Shown: positions 7,955 to 17,173, numbered from the stretch's first letter. The stretch: DNA of 37,649 bases from an uncultured Verrucomicrobiota bacterium (GCA_903953565.1 CAJBKE010000070.1:1-37649); one strand, 5' to 3'. Notes: a model not told the origin generated them from the letters alone. Numbers and translations: made by a program.

Positions 7955-9805
7955 TCACGGCAAAAAGACCGCGGCGGTCAGCGGCGGCATTTCGGCGAGC
8001 AACTCCCCGCCGACCCGGCGAAGCACGGCGGATCCACCGTCGGAAACAAAATCCGCGCTCACCGCCGCATCAGGCCAACCATCCGGCGCGGCGAGGCGCA
8101 CGGTCTGCCCGCCTTCGCTGCGGTTGAAAACCACGATGGCCCGCGCATTACCCTCGAACCTTTCGAAGGCCAGCGTGTTCGCCGCATCATCCTTCGACAG
8201 CCAACGGAAGTCCCCCGTGTTGAGCACGGGCGTGTTGCGCCGCAGCGAGATGGCGGCACGGAAGAAAGCGTGAAGATCCCGGTCGAACTTCACTTCATGG
8301 GGTCCGACCCGCCGCCCGTCGGGACCGATGAATTCCGCGTCGTAGTTCATGTCATCCCACACCATCGGCTTGCGGCAGTCCGGATCGTTCGCCCCCCACA
8401 TCCCCGCCTCTCCGCCATAGTAAACAAAGGGAGTGCCGACATACGTCATCTGTAGCACGGCCGCCATGCGGACAAGTTTCCATGCGCGCTGGTCGGGCTT
8501 TTGCCACCGGTAATCGGGATTATTCTGCGGCGAGACCTTGGCGCCGACCGCGAGGTCGAACTCGTGGCTCTTTTTGTAATCTTTGCCCGGACGGCCATCG
8601 AAAGCGGCAGATCCGGCCCGCGGCGTGTCGTGTGAATCAAGCAGGTTTTGCAAACGCAACGCCGTGGGCGCGGGCCACGTGGCGCGCGTGCGGTCGAGCC
8701 ACGCGGCGAATTCCGAAGGCTTCAGCGCGGTGTCGAAGAGCCACCCCTTCACCGGCATGGCAAAGCCCTCGTAGTTCATCGTGGCGTCGAACTTGCCGTC
8801 GAGCGTCACCGTGTGCGCGTCTTTCCAGATTTCCGTCACGGTATACGCGGAAGGATTGATCTCGTGCACCAGCGCGTTCCAATCGCGCCAAAAGTTATTC
8901 GGCACCATCCAAGCGACATCGAGACGCCATCCGTCCACTCCGCGCGAGATATTGCCGTCCGGCGCCATCCAGCGTCGCGTCACCGCCATGACATAGTCTC
9001 TCACACCCGGAACGAGATCACCCTGACCATCGGGCGCGGTCTCGGCAAACTCGGGCAACTCTTTGATCCCGTGCCATCCGCGCCAGCGGAATTCGTTTTC
9101 CGGGGTGGCAGGATCGTCCCACGCTTCGACGATGAACCAGTCTTTGAAGCGCGAGGCTTGCCCCTTGGCCCGCACATCCTCGAAGGCGAAAAAGCCGAGG
9201 CCCGCATGGTTGAAGACGCCGTCGATCACGACACGGATCCCGCGCTCGCGCGCTTTTTTGAGCATCTCGAGGAAAAGCTTGTCCGCCGACGTCCACTGCC
9301 ACGTCGCGGGATCCTCGGTTTCCTTGGCAATGATGGCCAAGTCACCCTGCGGGTCAGGACCGAACCACGGGTCGACGTGATGGAAACTGAAAGTGTCGTA
9401 TTTATGATGCGAACCCGACCAGAAGACGGGATTCAGATAGATGGCGTTGATGCCGAGGTCGCGGAGATAATCCAGTTTGTCGATGATCCCCTGGATATCG
9501 CCGCCGTAACGGCGGTCGCTCACCGTCCAGTAAAAACTGTCGGACTTGGCCTGCTCCCACGCGTCGCGCGCATACCAATCGGACGTCCACGCCCGCACCT
9601 GCCACGAGGCGGGCAACCACTCCTTGCCCCCGATGCTGTCGCGCACCGGGTCATTGGTCGGATCGCCGTTGCGGAAGCGCTCCGGGAAAATCTGATACCA
9701 CACGGCTTGGTCCTGCCACGCTTTGGGATCAGGCTTCGAGGCAAAGGCCCGCGCCCCCGGTGCCGAAATGACAAGGATGACGGCGGGGATGAGGAGAAAT
9801 TTCAT
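7955..9805 (-). CDS. exported glycoside hydrolase family 13 (alpha-amylase/neopullulanase type)
   Basis: 616 residues with a signal peptide ending near PGARAFA (about residue 20). The GH13 barrel shows INAIYLNPVF, then VVIDGVFNHAG, then GVDGWRLDVAW with the nucleophile Asp near 294, TEIW with the acid/base Glu near 324, and LLDSHDTPR with the third Asp near 390. A beta-rich C-terminal domain follows. The pattern fits neopullulanase or cyclomaltodextrinase-like enzymes that cut alpha-glucans outside the cytoplasm. The start at ATG 9805 overlaps the EVE gene stop by ATGA. No starch-uptake genes surround it; the neighbours are an EVE protein and a PAP2 phosphatase. Confidence 0.92.
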   Translation of the reverse strand: MKFLLIPAVILVISAPGARAFASKPDPKAWQDQAVWYQIFPERFRNGDPTNDPVRDSIGGKEWLPASWQVRAWTSDWYARDAWEQAKSDSFYWTVSDRRYGGDIQGIIDKLDYLRDLGINAIYLNPVFWSGSHHKYDTFSFHHVDPWFGPDPQGDLAIIAKETEDPATWQWTSADKLFLEMLKKARERGIRVVIDGVFNHAGLGFFAFEDVRAKGQASRFKDWFIVEAWDDPATPENEFRWRGWHGIKELPEFAETAPDGQGDLVPGVRDYVMAVTRRWMAPDGNISRGVDGWRLDVAWMVPNNFWRDWNALVHEINPSAYTVTEIWKDAHTVTLDGKFDATMNYEGFAMPVKGWLFDTALKPSEFAAWLDRTRATWPAPTALRLQNLLDSHDTPRAGSAAFDGRPGKDYKKSHEFDLAVGAKVSPQNNPDYRWQKPDQRAWKLVRMAAVLQMTYVGTPFVYYGGEAGMWGANDPDCRKPMVWDDMNYDAEFIGPDGRRVGPHEVKFDRDLHAFFRAAISLRRNTPVLNTGDFRWLSKDDAANTLAFERFEGNARAIVVFNRSEGGQTVRLAAPDGWPDAAVSADFVSDGGSAVLRRVGGELLAEMPPLTAAVFLP

Positions 9806-10212
9806 GCCAAACCGCCGAGTCGGCGCAAAGTTTTCGCCTCGGTCGAGTCCACTGGCATCACGCTGAGCCGCGATTGGCGGAGCAGCGCTATATCTTGCAG
9901 CGACGGATCCGCTTTGATCGCCTCCAGCGTCACCGGCGTGCGGCATGCTTTGACCGGAACCAGATCGACGCAGGACCAATCGCCCTCCTCCGCCGTGGGG
10001 TCGGGATAGGCCTCGCGGGCCACGCGCGCCACTCCTACCACCGCCTTGCCGGTCACGCTGTGGTAGTAGAACACTTCGTCCCCCTTTTTCATCGCGCGGA
10101 GGTTGTTGCGGGCCTGAAAATTCCGCACTCCGGTCCAAGCCGTGCCCTTGTCGCGGACAAATTTTTCCCACGCGTAGGTGTCGGGTTCCTGTTTGACGAG
10201 CCAGTGTTTCAT
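9802..10212 (-). CDS. EVE domain-containing protein
   Basis: 136 residues, essentially one EVE domain (PUA-like fold). Hallmarks are the start MKHWLVKQEPDTYAW, WTGVRNFQARNNLRAMKKGD, the FYYHS strand and VGVARV near residue 60. EVE proteins resemble YTH and ASCH domains and are proposed to bind modified bases in DNA or RNA; the ligand here is unknown. It overlaps the dehydrogenase gene upstream and the amylase gene downstream, each by ATGA, so it is translationally coupled although the neighbours are functionally unrelated. Confidence 0.92.
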   Translation of the reverse strand: MKHWLVKQEPDTYAWEKFVRDKGTAWTGVRNFQARNNLRAMKKGDEVFYYHSVTGKAVVGVARVAREAYPDPTAEEGDWSCVDLVPVKACRTPVTLEAIKADPSLQDIALLRQSRLSVMPVDSTEAKTLRRLGGLA

Positions 10213-11261
10213 GAATGGATGATGGCGTCCCGGGCTACATGGCCTTCGATGAAATCGAGGATGTTCTGCACCGTGCCGAGGTTGATGCGCTCCATCGCTT
10301 CGACACTGTTGTAGCCGACATGCGGCGTGAAGAAGACGTTTTCGTGTGCGAGGAGCTGGCGGTTGAGCATGATGCCCTGCAATTCCCGCAAGCGCTGTGC
10401 CCTCCGCTTCTCGTCGCCGCCGGGTGTCGACATGGAATGGATTTTCTGGACGATCTGCGCGCCGATAATGCGCGAGGCGTCAGCGCGGAAGGCCTCCTCA
10501 TCCTCCAGCACATCGAGACCCACCCCGCCGATGTGCCCGCTTTTCAGACCGGCGAGCAAGGCGTTGACATCAATCAACGCACCTCGCGCGGTGTTGATGA
10601 GGATGCAACCGGGTTTGCAGCGGGCCAGACGCCGCGCGCTCAGCATATGGCGCGTCCGCACATTGAGCGGAACATGCAATGTCACCACATCGGAATGGCG
10701 CAGCAAGGCATCCAAAGAAACATAACGGAACCCGGTCCGCGCGGCCCATTCCTCGTCCGGGTGGCTGTCAAAGGCGAGGCACTCCATGCCAAAGGCCTTG
10801 GCGATATCGATGACCATGCGCCCGACCCGCCCGGTGCCGACGACGCCCAGGGTTTTGCCGCGCAGCTCGCGCCCGCGCAGGCGACCGGCCCAGCCGCGGC
10901 TGCGGTTGCCTGATTCCAGACAGGAGCGTAACCGGCGCGAAACGCCGAGGATCAGGGCAAAGGTGTGTTCCGCCACAGTAGCCGCCCCGTAATCGGGAAC
11001 ATGCACCAGCAAAACTCCCCGCTTTTCCGCCGCTTTGGTGTCCAGGTGGTCGCAAGACGAGGACCGGGAGGCGATCAGCCGGACTTTGGGGTGGCGCCGG
11101 AGGAAGCCCGCCCCGACCCGCGAGTTGACGAACACCGAAACGATCTCCGCATCGGCCGGCACATCGTCCAATTCATCGACGAACTCGACCTGGTGGCTGT
11201 CCAGACTGCCGGCGAAGAACGGTTGCTCGTCGTCCTGCGTTTCGACAAAAACAATTTTCAT
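10209..11261 (-). CDS. D-isomer-specific 2-hydroxyacid dehydrogenase (D-lactate dehydrogenase-like)
   Basis: 350 residues. The NAD-binding fold has LGVVGTGRVGRMV near 137 and an Asp/Ser-rich segment after strand two. Catalytic residues sit in INTARGALID (Arg), GLDVLEDEE (Glu) and FFTPHVGYNS (His). N-terminal SRSSSCDHLDTKAAEKRGV matches the substrate-domain crossover. The order fits D-lactate dehydrogenase or a related reductase of 2-keto acids. A charged insert of about 45 residues before the catalytic His is longer than usual. It is the first gene of the minus-strand run and diverges from tmk across only 62 bases. Confidence 0.88.
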   Translation of the reverse strand: MKIVFVETQDDEQPFFAGSLDSHQVEFVDELDDVPADAEIVSVFVNSRVGAGFLRRHPKVRLIASRSSSCDHLDTKAAEKRGVLLVHVPDYGAATVAEHTFALILGVSRRLRSCLESGNRSRGWAGRLRGRELRGKTLGVVGTGRVGRMVIDIAKAFGMECLAFDSHPDEEWAARTGFRYVSLDALLRHSDVVTLHVPLNVRTRHMLSARRLARCKPGCILINTARGALIDVNALLAGLKSGHIGGVGLDVLEDEEAFRADASRIIGAQIVQKIHSMSTPGGDEKRRAQRLRELQGIMLNRQLLAHENVFFTPHVGYNSVEAMERINLGTVQNILDFIEGHVARDAIIHS

Positions 11262-11323
11262 CGGTGAACGCCGCGAAATGCTTTTGCCCCCGCGGTGCCG
11301 AATGAGTCTAATGCGCTGTTCGC

Positions 11324-11968
11324 ATGAGACGAGGTCTATTTGTCACTTTCGAAGGCTCCGAGGGCTGCGGCAAATCCACGCAAATCCGCCGGCTCGCCGC
11401 ATGGCTGCGCGAAACTGGTCACCCCTGCCTGACCACACGCGAGCCGGGAGGCACGGCCGCCGGAGACCGTATGCGCGACCTGTTGCAACATGCACCGGAA
11501 GGCCACGGCCTCGTGCCGGAAGCCGAGCTGTTTCTTTTCGCTGCGAGCCGCGCACAGCACGTTCGCGAAGTCATCCGCCCCGCGCTGGCTCGCGGCGATG
11601 TGGTGATCAGCGACCGGTTCCACGATTCGACCGAGGTTTACCAAGGCGTTGCCCGCCGGCTCGATCCGGCCATGACGCGCACGGTCAACGGCTACGCCAT
11701 CGGCGAGACCCTCCCCGATGTCACCTTTCTCCTCGATATGGACGCGCGTGAAGCCTTCGCGCGCCTGCAAAAGCGCGAGCGGCCGGCCGATCGGATGGAA
11801 AGCGAGCCGCTCGATTTTTACGAAGCTGTCCGTCAGGGCTACCTGCGTGCGGCGGCAGCAGAGCCGGCACGCTTCGCCCTGATCGATGCCACCCGGCCCG
11901 AAGAACAGATCGCGGACGAAATCCGCGGGGTCCTGACCGAAAAATTCCATGGCTTTTTTGCCCGCTGA
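11324..11968 (+). CDS. tmk: thymidylate kinase
   Basis: 214 residues, standard for bacterial dTMP kinase, which makes dTDP from dTMP and ATP. The P-loop is FEGSEGCGKSTQ, the TREPGGT segment binds dTMP, ISDRFHDSTEVYQG is the DR(Y/F) motif, and the LID carries KRERPADRME. It starts at ATG 11324 and overlaps holB by 20 bases; tmk next to holB is a common bacterial order. It leads a five-gene plus-strand run. Confidence 0.96.
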   Translation: MRRGLFVTFEGSEGCGKSTQIRRLAAWLRETGHPCLTTREPGGTAAGDRMRDLLQHAPEGHGLVPEAELFLFAASRAQHVREVIRPALARGDVVISDRFHDSTEVYQGVARRLDPAMTRTVNGYAIGETLPDVTFLLDMDAREAFARLQKRERPADRMESEPLDFYEAVRQGYLRAAAAEPARFALIDATRPEEQIADEIRGVLTEKFHGFFAR

Positions 11969-12920
11969 CATCCTCGAGCGGCTACGCCGCGCCCGTGCGG
12001 GCGGACGCCTGCCCCACGCCATGCTGATCAGCGGATCGGCGGGCAGCGGTCGTGCGGAGCTCGCCATGAGCATCGCCGGCATGGCCAACGAAACGGATGC
12101 GGCCGGCGCGGCCTCGCACCCCGACGTGCACAAATTGGAACCGGAATCAAAATCGCGGCGCATTCTCATCGAGCCGTTCCGCCAATTCTGCGAGCCGTTT
12201 TTCTCCACCAGCTTCCGGCCGGGCGCGACCAAGACCGGTATTATCCTTGAAGCCGATCGCCTTCACCCGAACGCGGCCAACGCCTTCCTCAAAACCCTCG
12301 AGGAACCGCCAGCCAACACGCTTTTCATCCTTGTCACTTCGAATCCCGGACAATTGCCCGTGACGGTTGTCTCCCGTTGCGCCCACTTCCCTCTGCGTGA
12401 CGCGGGGTTGCCCGCCTTGGAGGGACCCGCGGCCGAAATCGCCGAGGCCACCGGCGAGATACTTTCAGCCGGATCTTCCTCCCGCACCGGTGCGGCGCTC
12501 CGTCTGGCCCGCCGCTTGCAGCGTTTGCTGCGCGAGGCACGCGAGGATGTGGAGGAGGAACTGACCGCCGCTTTCAAGGCGGAGAAAAAGCGTCTCGGCG
12601 ACACGGCGGAAGATGAGTGGTTGAAGGACGAGGAAGCCCGCCTCAAAGCCCTTGTCGAAGCGCGCGTGTTGGCCACGAGGCAGCACCTCGCGGGCGTAGT
12701 GGCGGAGCGCACGGCCGATGTCCTCCGCGCGCGCCACGGCGTGGCCGCCCTCCAATTTCCCGCCTTGGAGGCGGAGTCCCGGCGCCTTGCGGCGCAATTC
12801 GATGACGCCGCGCTGCTGCGTGTCCTTGACGGCGCGGCGCGATTGCGCCTTTTTCTCGACCGGAATTTGAAGGAAGATCTCGCCCTCGAGGCCGGATGCC
12901 TCGCTCTTGTCCGTTCATGA
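11949..12920 (+). CDS. holB: DNA polymerase III delta-prime subunit (clamp loader)
   Basis: 323 residues. The N-terminal AAA+ region starts with LERLRRARAGGRLPHAMLIS. The P-loop position reads GSAGSGRAEL, with Arg in place of the usual Lys, so ATP binding is probably lost, as is usual for delta-prime. ILEADRLHPNAANAFLKTLEEPP and VTVVSRCAHFPL (the sensor/SRC region) are typical clamp-loader segments. I see no zinc-binding cysteines. A charged helical region (about 195-255) leads into the C-terminal collar. The order tmk-holB supports the call. The stop overlaps proB by ATGA. Confidence 0.88.
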   Translation: MAFLPADILERLRRARAGGRLPHAMLISGSAGSGRAELAMSIAGMANETDAAGAASHPDVHKLEPESKSRRILIEPFRQFCEPFFSTSFRPGATKTGIILEADRLHPNAANAFLKTLEEPPANTLFILVTSNPGQLPVTVVSRCAHFPLRDAGLPALEGPAAEIAEATGEILSAGSSSRTGAALRLARRLQRLLREAREDVEEELTAAFKAEKKRLGDTAEDEWLKDEEARLKALVEARVLATRQHLAGVVAERTADVLRARHGVAALQFPALEAESRRLAAQFDDAALLRVLDGAARLRLFLDRNLKEDLALEAGCLALVRS

Positions 12921-13675
12921 AAAAACGCATCGTCGCCAAATTCGGCACCGGCGTCCTCACCACCGACGCCAGTGGCCTGCAACTCGATGCCGCGCAGTTC
13001 GCGCGGCTCGCCGCGGAAATCGCCGCACTGATCAGCGCCGGACACTCGGTCGTTGTTATCTCCAGCGCGGCAGTCGCGGGAGGGGTGGCTGCACTCGGTT
13101 TGCCCGGACGCCCCGACACTCTCCCGGCCAAACAAGCCTGCGCCGCCGTCGGCCAATCCCAACTCATGCGCGCCTATCAGGAAGCTTTCGCCGCGCACGG
13201 ACTGGTCGCGGCACAGCTCCTTCTCACCCACGACGACATCGATAGCCGCCAGCGCCGGCAAAACGCGGAGAACACGCTGGGCGAACTTCTCACCTACCCG
13301 CGCGTTGTCCCCATCATCAACGAGAACGACTCGGTCGCCGTCGAGGAATTGAAGTTCGGCGACAATGACACGCTCGGCGCCGAGGTGGCACAGCTTTGCG
13401 GCGCCGACTTGCTTCTCATCCTGACCGGCAGCGACGGACTGCACGGCGGTGGACGACGTCTGCCCGTCGTCACCGACCCCGTGGAGGCGCGCCGCCATGT
13501 CACGGGCGAAAAAGGACAGCACAGCACGGGCGGCATGGGTAGCAAGCTGGACGCCGTTGTCGTGGCCATCGGCGCGGGTATCGAGACTTGGATTCTCGAC
13601 GGACGCCGGCCCGGACAAATGGCTTCCGCCGTGGCCGGTGGCGACGTCGGCACCCGTTTCCCCGCACGAAAATGA
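12917..13675 (+). CDS. proB: glutamate 5-kinase without a PUA domain
   Basis: 252 residues forming only the amino-acid kinase fold. It phosphorylates glutamate in the first step of proline synthesis. Motifs are VAKFGTGVL at the start, VVVISSAAVAGGV, QACAAVGQSQLMRAYQ, VPIINENDSVAVEE, FGDNDTLGAEVA, ILTGSDGL and STGGMGSKLDA. The enterobacterial enzyme has about 367 residues with a C-terminal PUA domain; this one stops before it. No proA lies alongside. ATG 12917 overlaps the holB stop, and the gene ends in an ATGA overlap with the permease gene. Confidence 0.93.
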   Translation: MKKRIVAKFGTGVLTTDASGLQLDAAQFARLAAEIAALISAGHSVVVISSAAVAGGVAALGLPGRPDTLPAKQACAAVGQSQLMRAYQEAFAAHGLVAAQLLLTHDDIDSRQRRQNAENTLGELLTYPRVVPIINENDSVAVEELKFGDNDTLGAEVAQLCGADLLLILTGSDGLHGGGRRLPVVTDPVEARRHVTGEKGQHSTGGMGSKLDAVVVAIGAGIETWILDGRRPGQMASAVAGGDVGTRFPARK

Positions 13676-14532
13676 TCCGCCGCACCACCGCCATTGCCGC
13701 CGTTACCTGGACCGAGCTCGTCCGCTTGAAGGTCTTCTATTTCCTCGTCATCTTCGCCCTGCTCATCATCGGCAACTCATTTTTCCTCGCGCGCTTCAGC
13801 TTTGAGGAAGAATTCCAAATGCTCAAAGACATCGCTCTCGGCGCGATGAGCATCTTCAGTTCGTTGCTCGCCATCCTGGCCACTGCCACGCTGTTGCCTA
13901 AGGACATGGAAGACCGGACGATCTACACGATCCTCGCCAAGCCTGTCTCGCGCGTCGAATACCTGCTCGGAAAACTGGCCGGGGTTTTCCTCCTCCTCAC
14001 CCTCGCGGTCTTGCTCATGGGCGCGGTTTTTGCCGTCGTGCTCACTTTGCGAACCCAGACTCTTCTGCATCAGGCATCGGTCGAAATGGCCGGGCTGCCC
14101 GCCGGGGAACTGCAGACCGCGCTGGAGAAAATTCGCTCGGCCGGACGCGATCCCAACCTACTCGCCGGCGGTGCGGTCATCCTCGTCAAATCCTGGCTCC
14201 TCGCGGCCATGACCATGTTCATCTCGACCTTCGCCACGTCGACAATCTTCACCACGATCACCGCTTTCGCCGTTTACTTTATCGGCCACCTTCAGGCCAC
14301 GGCGCGGGAATACTGGCAAGCCGCGGACGGAACCGGCTTCTTCAGCAAGTCCGCCCTCGCTGTGGTCGCGCTCATCTTTCCCGACCTGCAGGCTTTCAAT
14401 CTCGTCGATGACATCGTGACAGGCGCGGCCATTCCCCCAGCCATCTTTTGGAAGACGCTCGCCCTCGGCGCCGGCTACATCGCCGTTTACACCGCGCTCG
14501 CCGCCGCGGTCTTTCATCACAAGGAGCTCTGA
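13672..14532 (+). CDS. ABC-2 type transporter permease subunit
   Basis: 286 residues with about six hydrophobic helices. The start WTELVRLKVFYFLVIFALLII and the segment LLPKDMEDRTIYTILAKPVSRVEYLLGKLAG are characteristic of ABC-2 permeases of the NosY/DUF-type branch. A soluble, periplasmic-side segment (about 125-165) contains helical ELQTALEKIRSAGRDP. No ATPase subunit is adjacent, so it must pair with one encoded elsewhere. It is coupled to proB by ATGA, and the membrane-anchored protein gene begins 3 bases after its stop, suggesting these two work together. The substrate is unknown. Confidence 0.82.
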   Translation: MIRRTTAIAAVTWTELVRLKVFYFLVIFALLIIGNSFFLARFSFEEEFQMLKDIALGAMSIFSSLLAILATATLLPKDMEDRTIYTILAKPVSRVEYLLGKLAGVFLLLTLAVLLMGAVFAVVLTLRTQTLLHQASVEMAGLPAGELQTALEKIRSAGRDPNLLAGGAVILVKSWLLAAMTMFISTFATSTIFTTITAFAVYFIGHLQATAREYWQAADGTGFFSKSALAVVALIFPDLQAFNLVDDIVTGAAIPPAIFWKTLALGAGYIAVYTALAAAVFHHKEL

Positions 14533-14535
14533 CCC

Positions 14536-15306
14536 ATGCGGCGCGCCGCCCTCTGGACAGTTGTTATCGCCGCCTTGCTGATCTTCGGTGCGGCCCGGCT
14601 TCCTTTCGAGAAATCCCTCGAAGCAGCCCATCGCGAAGCCGGCTTGCGCAGCGCCGCACTCAACATCGAACTCCGCGAGCAAATCGGACAACTCGCCTAC
14701 GCAGCTGCCCTGAGCGGATTCCGCTCGCTCGTTGCCGCCTTCCTCTGGATCGAGGCCCACACCGCATGGGAGCAAACCGCGTGGGGTCGCATGGCCGGAC
14801 TATTCCAGAGCGTGACCGGCCTTCAGCCGCGCTCCCTCGTTTATTGGGACTTGGCCAGTTGGCATATGGCATGGAATGCCTCGATTGCCGCCCGCGACAA
14901 CCCGAAGGAGCCCAGCGAATTTCTGCGCCGCCGGGCCGAGCGCGAATACCACGAAATCGGGCGCGATTTCCTCCAGCGCGGCATCGACAACAACCCGGAC
15001 GCCTACCTGCTGCGCGAACGGATGGGCATCATGCTGCGCGACAAGTTCTCCGATCACTGCGGCGCGGCCGATGCTTTTGCCGCCGCCGCGGAACGTCCGG
15101 AAGCACCGCCTTATGTCAAACGCCTCGCCGCCTACGAGTTGTCCCAATGCGAGGGCCGCGAGCGCGAGGCCTACGAACGGCTGCGCGCCATCTACCTGCT
15201 GGGCGAGGACGAACGACTCCCGCGCGTCATCACGCTGATCAACGAACTCGAGGAGAAACTCGACATCCCGCCCTCCGATCGCCTCGCCCCGGCCGAACGC
15301 GACTGA
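14536..15306 (+). CDS. membrane-anchored helical-repeat protein of unknown function
   Basis: 256 residues. One N-terminal hydrophobic segment (about 4-22) could be an anchor or uncleaved signal; the rest is helical. From about 60 on it shows aromatic-rich helices (FLWIEAHTAWEQTAWGRMAGLF, written here in part: AFLWIEAHTAWEQ) and pairs resembling TPR repeats, such as DFLQRGIDNNPDAYLL and AADAFAAAAERPEAP. I recognise no named family. Its position 3 bases behind the ABC permease suggests a shared complex at the membrane. It closes the tmk operon, and a hairpin starts 18 bases after its stop. Confidence 0.7.
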   Translation: MRRAALWTVVIAALLIFGAARLPFEKSLEAAHREAGLRSAALNIELREQIGQLAYAAALSGFRSLVAAFLWIEAHTAWEQTAWGRMAGLFQSVTGLQPRSLVYWDLASWHMAWNASIAARDNPKEPSEFLRRRAEREYHEIGRDFLQRGIDNNPDAYLLRERMGIMLRDKFSDHCGAADAFAAAAERPEAPPYVKRLAAYELSQCEGREREAYERLRAIYLLGEDERLPRVITLINELEEKLDIPPSDRLAPAERD

Positions 15307-15318
15307 GGCCGACACTCT

Positions 15319-15345
15319 AGGTGGATCGCGCCGTCCCGGCGCGAT
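15319..15345 (+). repeat. hairpin repeat, copy 1 (possible terminator)
   Basis: Conserved AGGTGGATCGCG opens the unit. Arms ATCGCGCCG and CGGCGCGAT (9 bp, perfect) enclose TCC, and TTTTG follows. Copies 2 (17174) and 3 (25122) share the frame with different loop or arm bases. Twelve bases separate it from the preceding stop codon. The GC stem with a short T run could terminate transcription of the tmk operon. Confidence 0.75.
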
Positions 15346-15470
15346 TTTGCTACCCGCCCACCGCAATCCGTCCTACCTGGGTCGGAAGTCATCCCCTCCC
15401 GCGACCAGTCCGGCGAACGGTATTGCCATCGCCCCGCATCCGTCGGAATCTGACCCAATGACCCACCGCC

Positions 15471-16193
15471 ATGCGCATCGCCATCTTCGGTGACATCCAC
15501 AGCAACCTCGAGGCCCTGCAATCGGTCATCGCCGACGCGCAGATCCAAGGGTGCACGCATTTTATCTGTCTCGGCGATCTGGTTGGCTACAGCGCGGATC
15601 CCGCCGCCTGCATCGAGTTGGTCCGTTCGCTCGACTGCCCGGTGATCAAAGGAAATCACGACGAACAAGCCGCCATGGCCGGCTCACTCGCCGGATTTAC
15701 CGAACTTGCCGCCTCCGCCATGGCTTGGACGCGCGAGCAAATCTCGGAGCCGGACAAGGAATGGCTGCGCTCACTCCGGCTCCAGCGCGTCATCCGCGAT
15801 TTCACCGTGGTCCACGCCACGCTCGATACGCCGCACAAATGGGGTTACGTCGTCACGCCCGGCGATGCGGCGGCCAGCTTTACCTACCAGCATACGCCGG
15901 TTTGCTTCTTCGGACACACCCACGAACCATTCCTTTTTTCCACCGGCATTGTGGTGAAAAAGAAGCCTTATGACAAATTGACCCTCAAGCCGGGCGTGCA
16001 GTATCTCATCAACGCCGGCAGCGTAGGCCAGCCGCGCGACGGCGATTGGCGTGCTGCCTATGTCATTTACCAGCCGGATACTCTCGAGGTGGAGCTTCGC
16101 CGCATTCCCTACGACATCGAGACCACACAGCGCAAAATCATCGAGGCCGGTCTCCCTGCCGAATTGGCCGAGCGTCTTGCCCTCGGCAAATGA
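15471..16193 (+). CDS. calcineurin-like metallophosphoesterase
   Basis: 240 residues with a full set of metal-binding motifs: GDIHSN (Asp, His) near residue 7, LGDLVGY (Asp) near 34, KGNHDE (Asn, His) near 60, VVHAT, and GHTHEPF near 148 (His-x-His). The YfcE/MJ0936-like branch of this superfamily hydrolyses phosphodiesters with two metal ions; the substrate is unknown. The stop overlaps the GT9 gene by ATGA at 16190-16193. The 164-base gap before it holds the copy 1 hairpin and little else. Confidence 0.88.
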   Translation: MRIAIFGDIHSNLEALQSVIADAQIQGCTHFICLGDLVGYSADPAACIELVRSLDCPVIKGNHDEQAAMAGSLAGFTELAASAMAWTREQISEPDKEWLRSLRLQRVIRDFTVVHATLDTPHKWGYVVTPGDAAASFTYQHTPVCFFGHTHEPFLFSTGIVVKKKPYDKLTLKPGVQYLINAGSVGQPRDGDWRAAYVIYQPDTLEVELRRIPYDIETTQRKIIEAGLPAELAERLALGK

Positions 16194-17161
16194 ATCCCGC
16201 GCGCATCCTTGTTCTCAAGCCGAGTTCGCTCGGTGACATCGTGCATACCCTGCCCTCCGTGGCCGGGCTTCGCGCGAAATTTCCCGCCGCGCACCTCACG
16301 TGGATGGTCAACCCGGAATGGGCCCCGCTGCTCGAAAGCAACCCGCACATCGACGAAACACTGCTTTTTCCCCGTGCCGACTTCCGCGGACCGGCCGGAT
16401 GGCTCCGCTTCCACCGCTGGCGCAAGGAACTAAAAAAACAACCCGCACCCGACCTCATCCTCGATTTCCAGGGACTCCTGCGCACCGCGCTCGTTGCGCG
16501 CGCCTTTCGTGGTGTGCCGGTTTACGGACTTTCCGATGCGCGCGAGGGCGCACGCCTCGCCCACACCCACACCGTTCCCGTCGACGAAAAGGCCCACGCC
16601 GTCGAACGCTATCTCGCCCTCGCCGCCGCAGTCGGCGCCACTCTCCCCGGACCTCCTGTCTTCGATCTTCCGCAAGGCGACCGCCCCGCCGGACATCTGC
16701 CCGGGGAGCCATTCGTGCTTTTCCATCCGTTTTCCCGCGGCAAGGGCAAGTCGCTCTCCCCGGATGCGGTCGCTGCTTTCTGCCGCGCCTTGGATTGTCC
16801 AGTCGTTGTCGTCGGACGCACGGATGAGTCGCTGCGCGATTTGCCCGCCAAGACAACAAGCTTGCTCAACAAGACGAGCCTCAGCGAGCTCCTCTGGCTA
16901 CTCCGACACGCGGCCTTCGTCGTCAGCGTAGACAGCGGACCCATGCACCTCGCCGCCGCGGTGACCGACCAACTGCTCGCGATCCATACATGGAGCGATC
17001 CCTGTCGAGTCGGACCCTATCGCCCTGGCGCCCATGTCTGGAAAGCCCGTAACTTCTTCTCCGCCTTGGATCCGGTCAGCTCTTCCGCCCCGAGCATCGC
17101 TCCCTCGGTCAACGACGCCGAAACAATGGCCCGCTGGGTCCGCCAAAAGCTCCTCGTGTAG
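16190..17161 (+). CDS. glycosyltransferase family 9 (heptosyltransferase-like)
   Basis: 323 residues. The start RILVLKPSSLGDIVHTLPS is the GT9 signature, followed by HLTWMVNPEWAPLLE and DLILDFQGLLRTAL. The C-terminal half has FVLFHPFSRGKGKSLSP and the nucleotide-sugar site VSVDSGPMHLAAA. Relatives such as WaaC and WaaF add heptose to the lipopolysaccharide inner core at the cytoplasmic membrane face. The donor sugar here cannot be decided; a role in envelope glycan synthesis fits. It is translationally coupled to the phosphoesterase by ATGA. Confidence 0.88.
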   Translation: MNPARILVLKPSSLGDIVHTLPSVAGLRAKFPAAHLTWMVNPEWAPLLESNPHIDETLLFPRADFRGPAGWLRFHRWRKELKKQPAPDLILDFQGLLRTALVARAFRGVPVYGLSDAREGARLAHTHTVPVDEKAHAVERYLALAAAVGATLPGPPVFDLPQGDRPAGHLPGEPFVLFHPFSRGKGKSLSPDAVAAFCRALDCPVVVVGRTDESLRDLPAKTTSLLNKTSLSELLWLLRHAAFVVSVDSGPMHLAAAVTDQLLAIHTWSDPCRVGPYRPGAHVWKARNFFSALDPVSSSAPSIAPSVNDAETMARWVRQKLLV

Positions 17162-17173
17162 CGTTGCCACCCG

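Noticed and set aside
8648-10009. 453-codon plus-strand frame opposite the amylase and EVE genes
   Set aside because: Antisense to two recognisable genes; no motif of its own.
12263-13618. 451-codon minus-strand frame opposite holB and proB
   Set aside because: It crosses two well-supported genes and has biased, repetitive composition.
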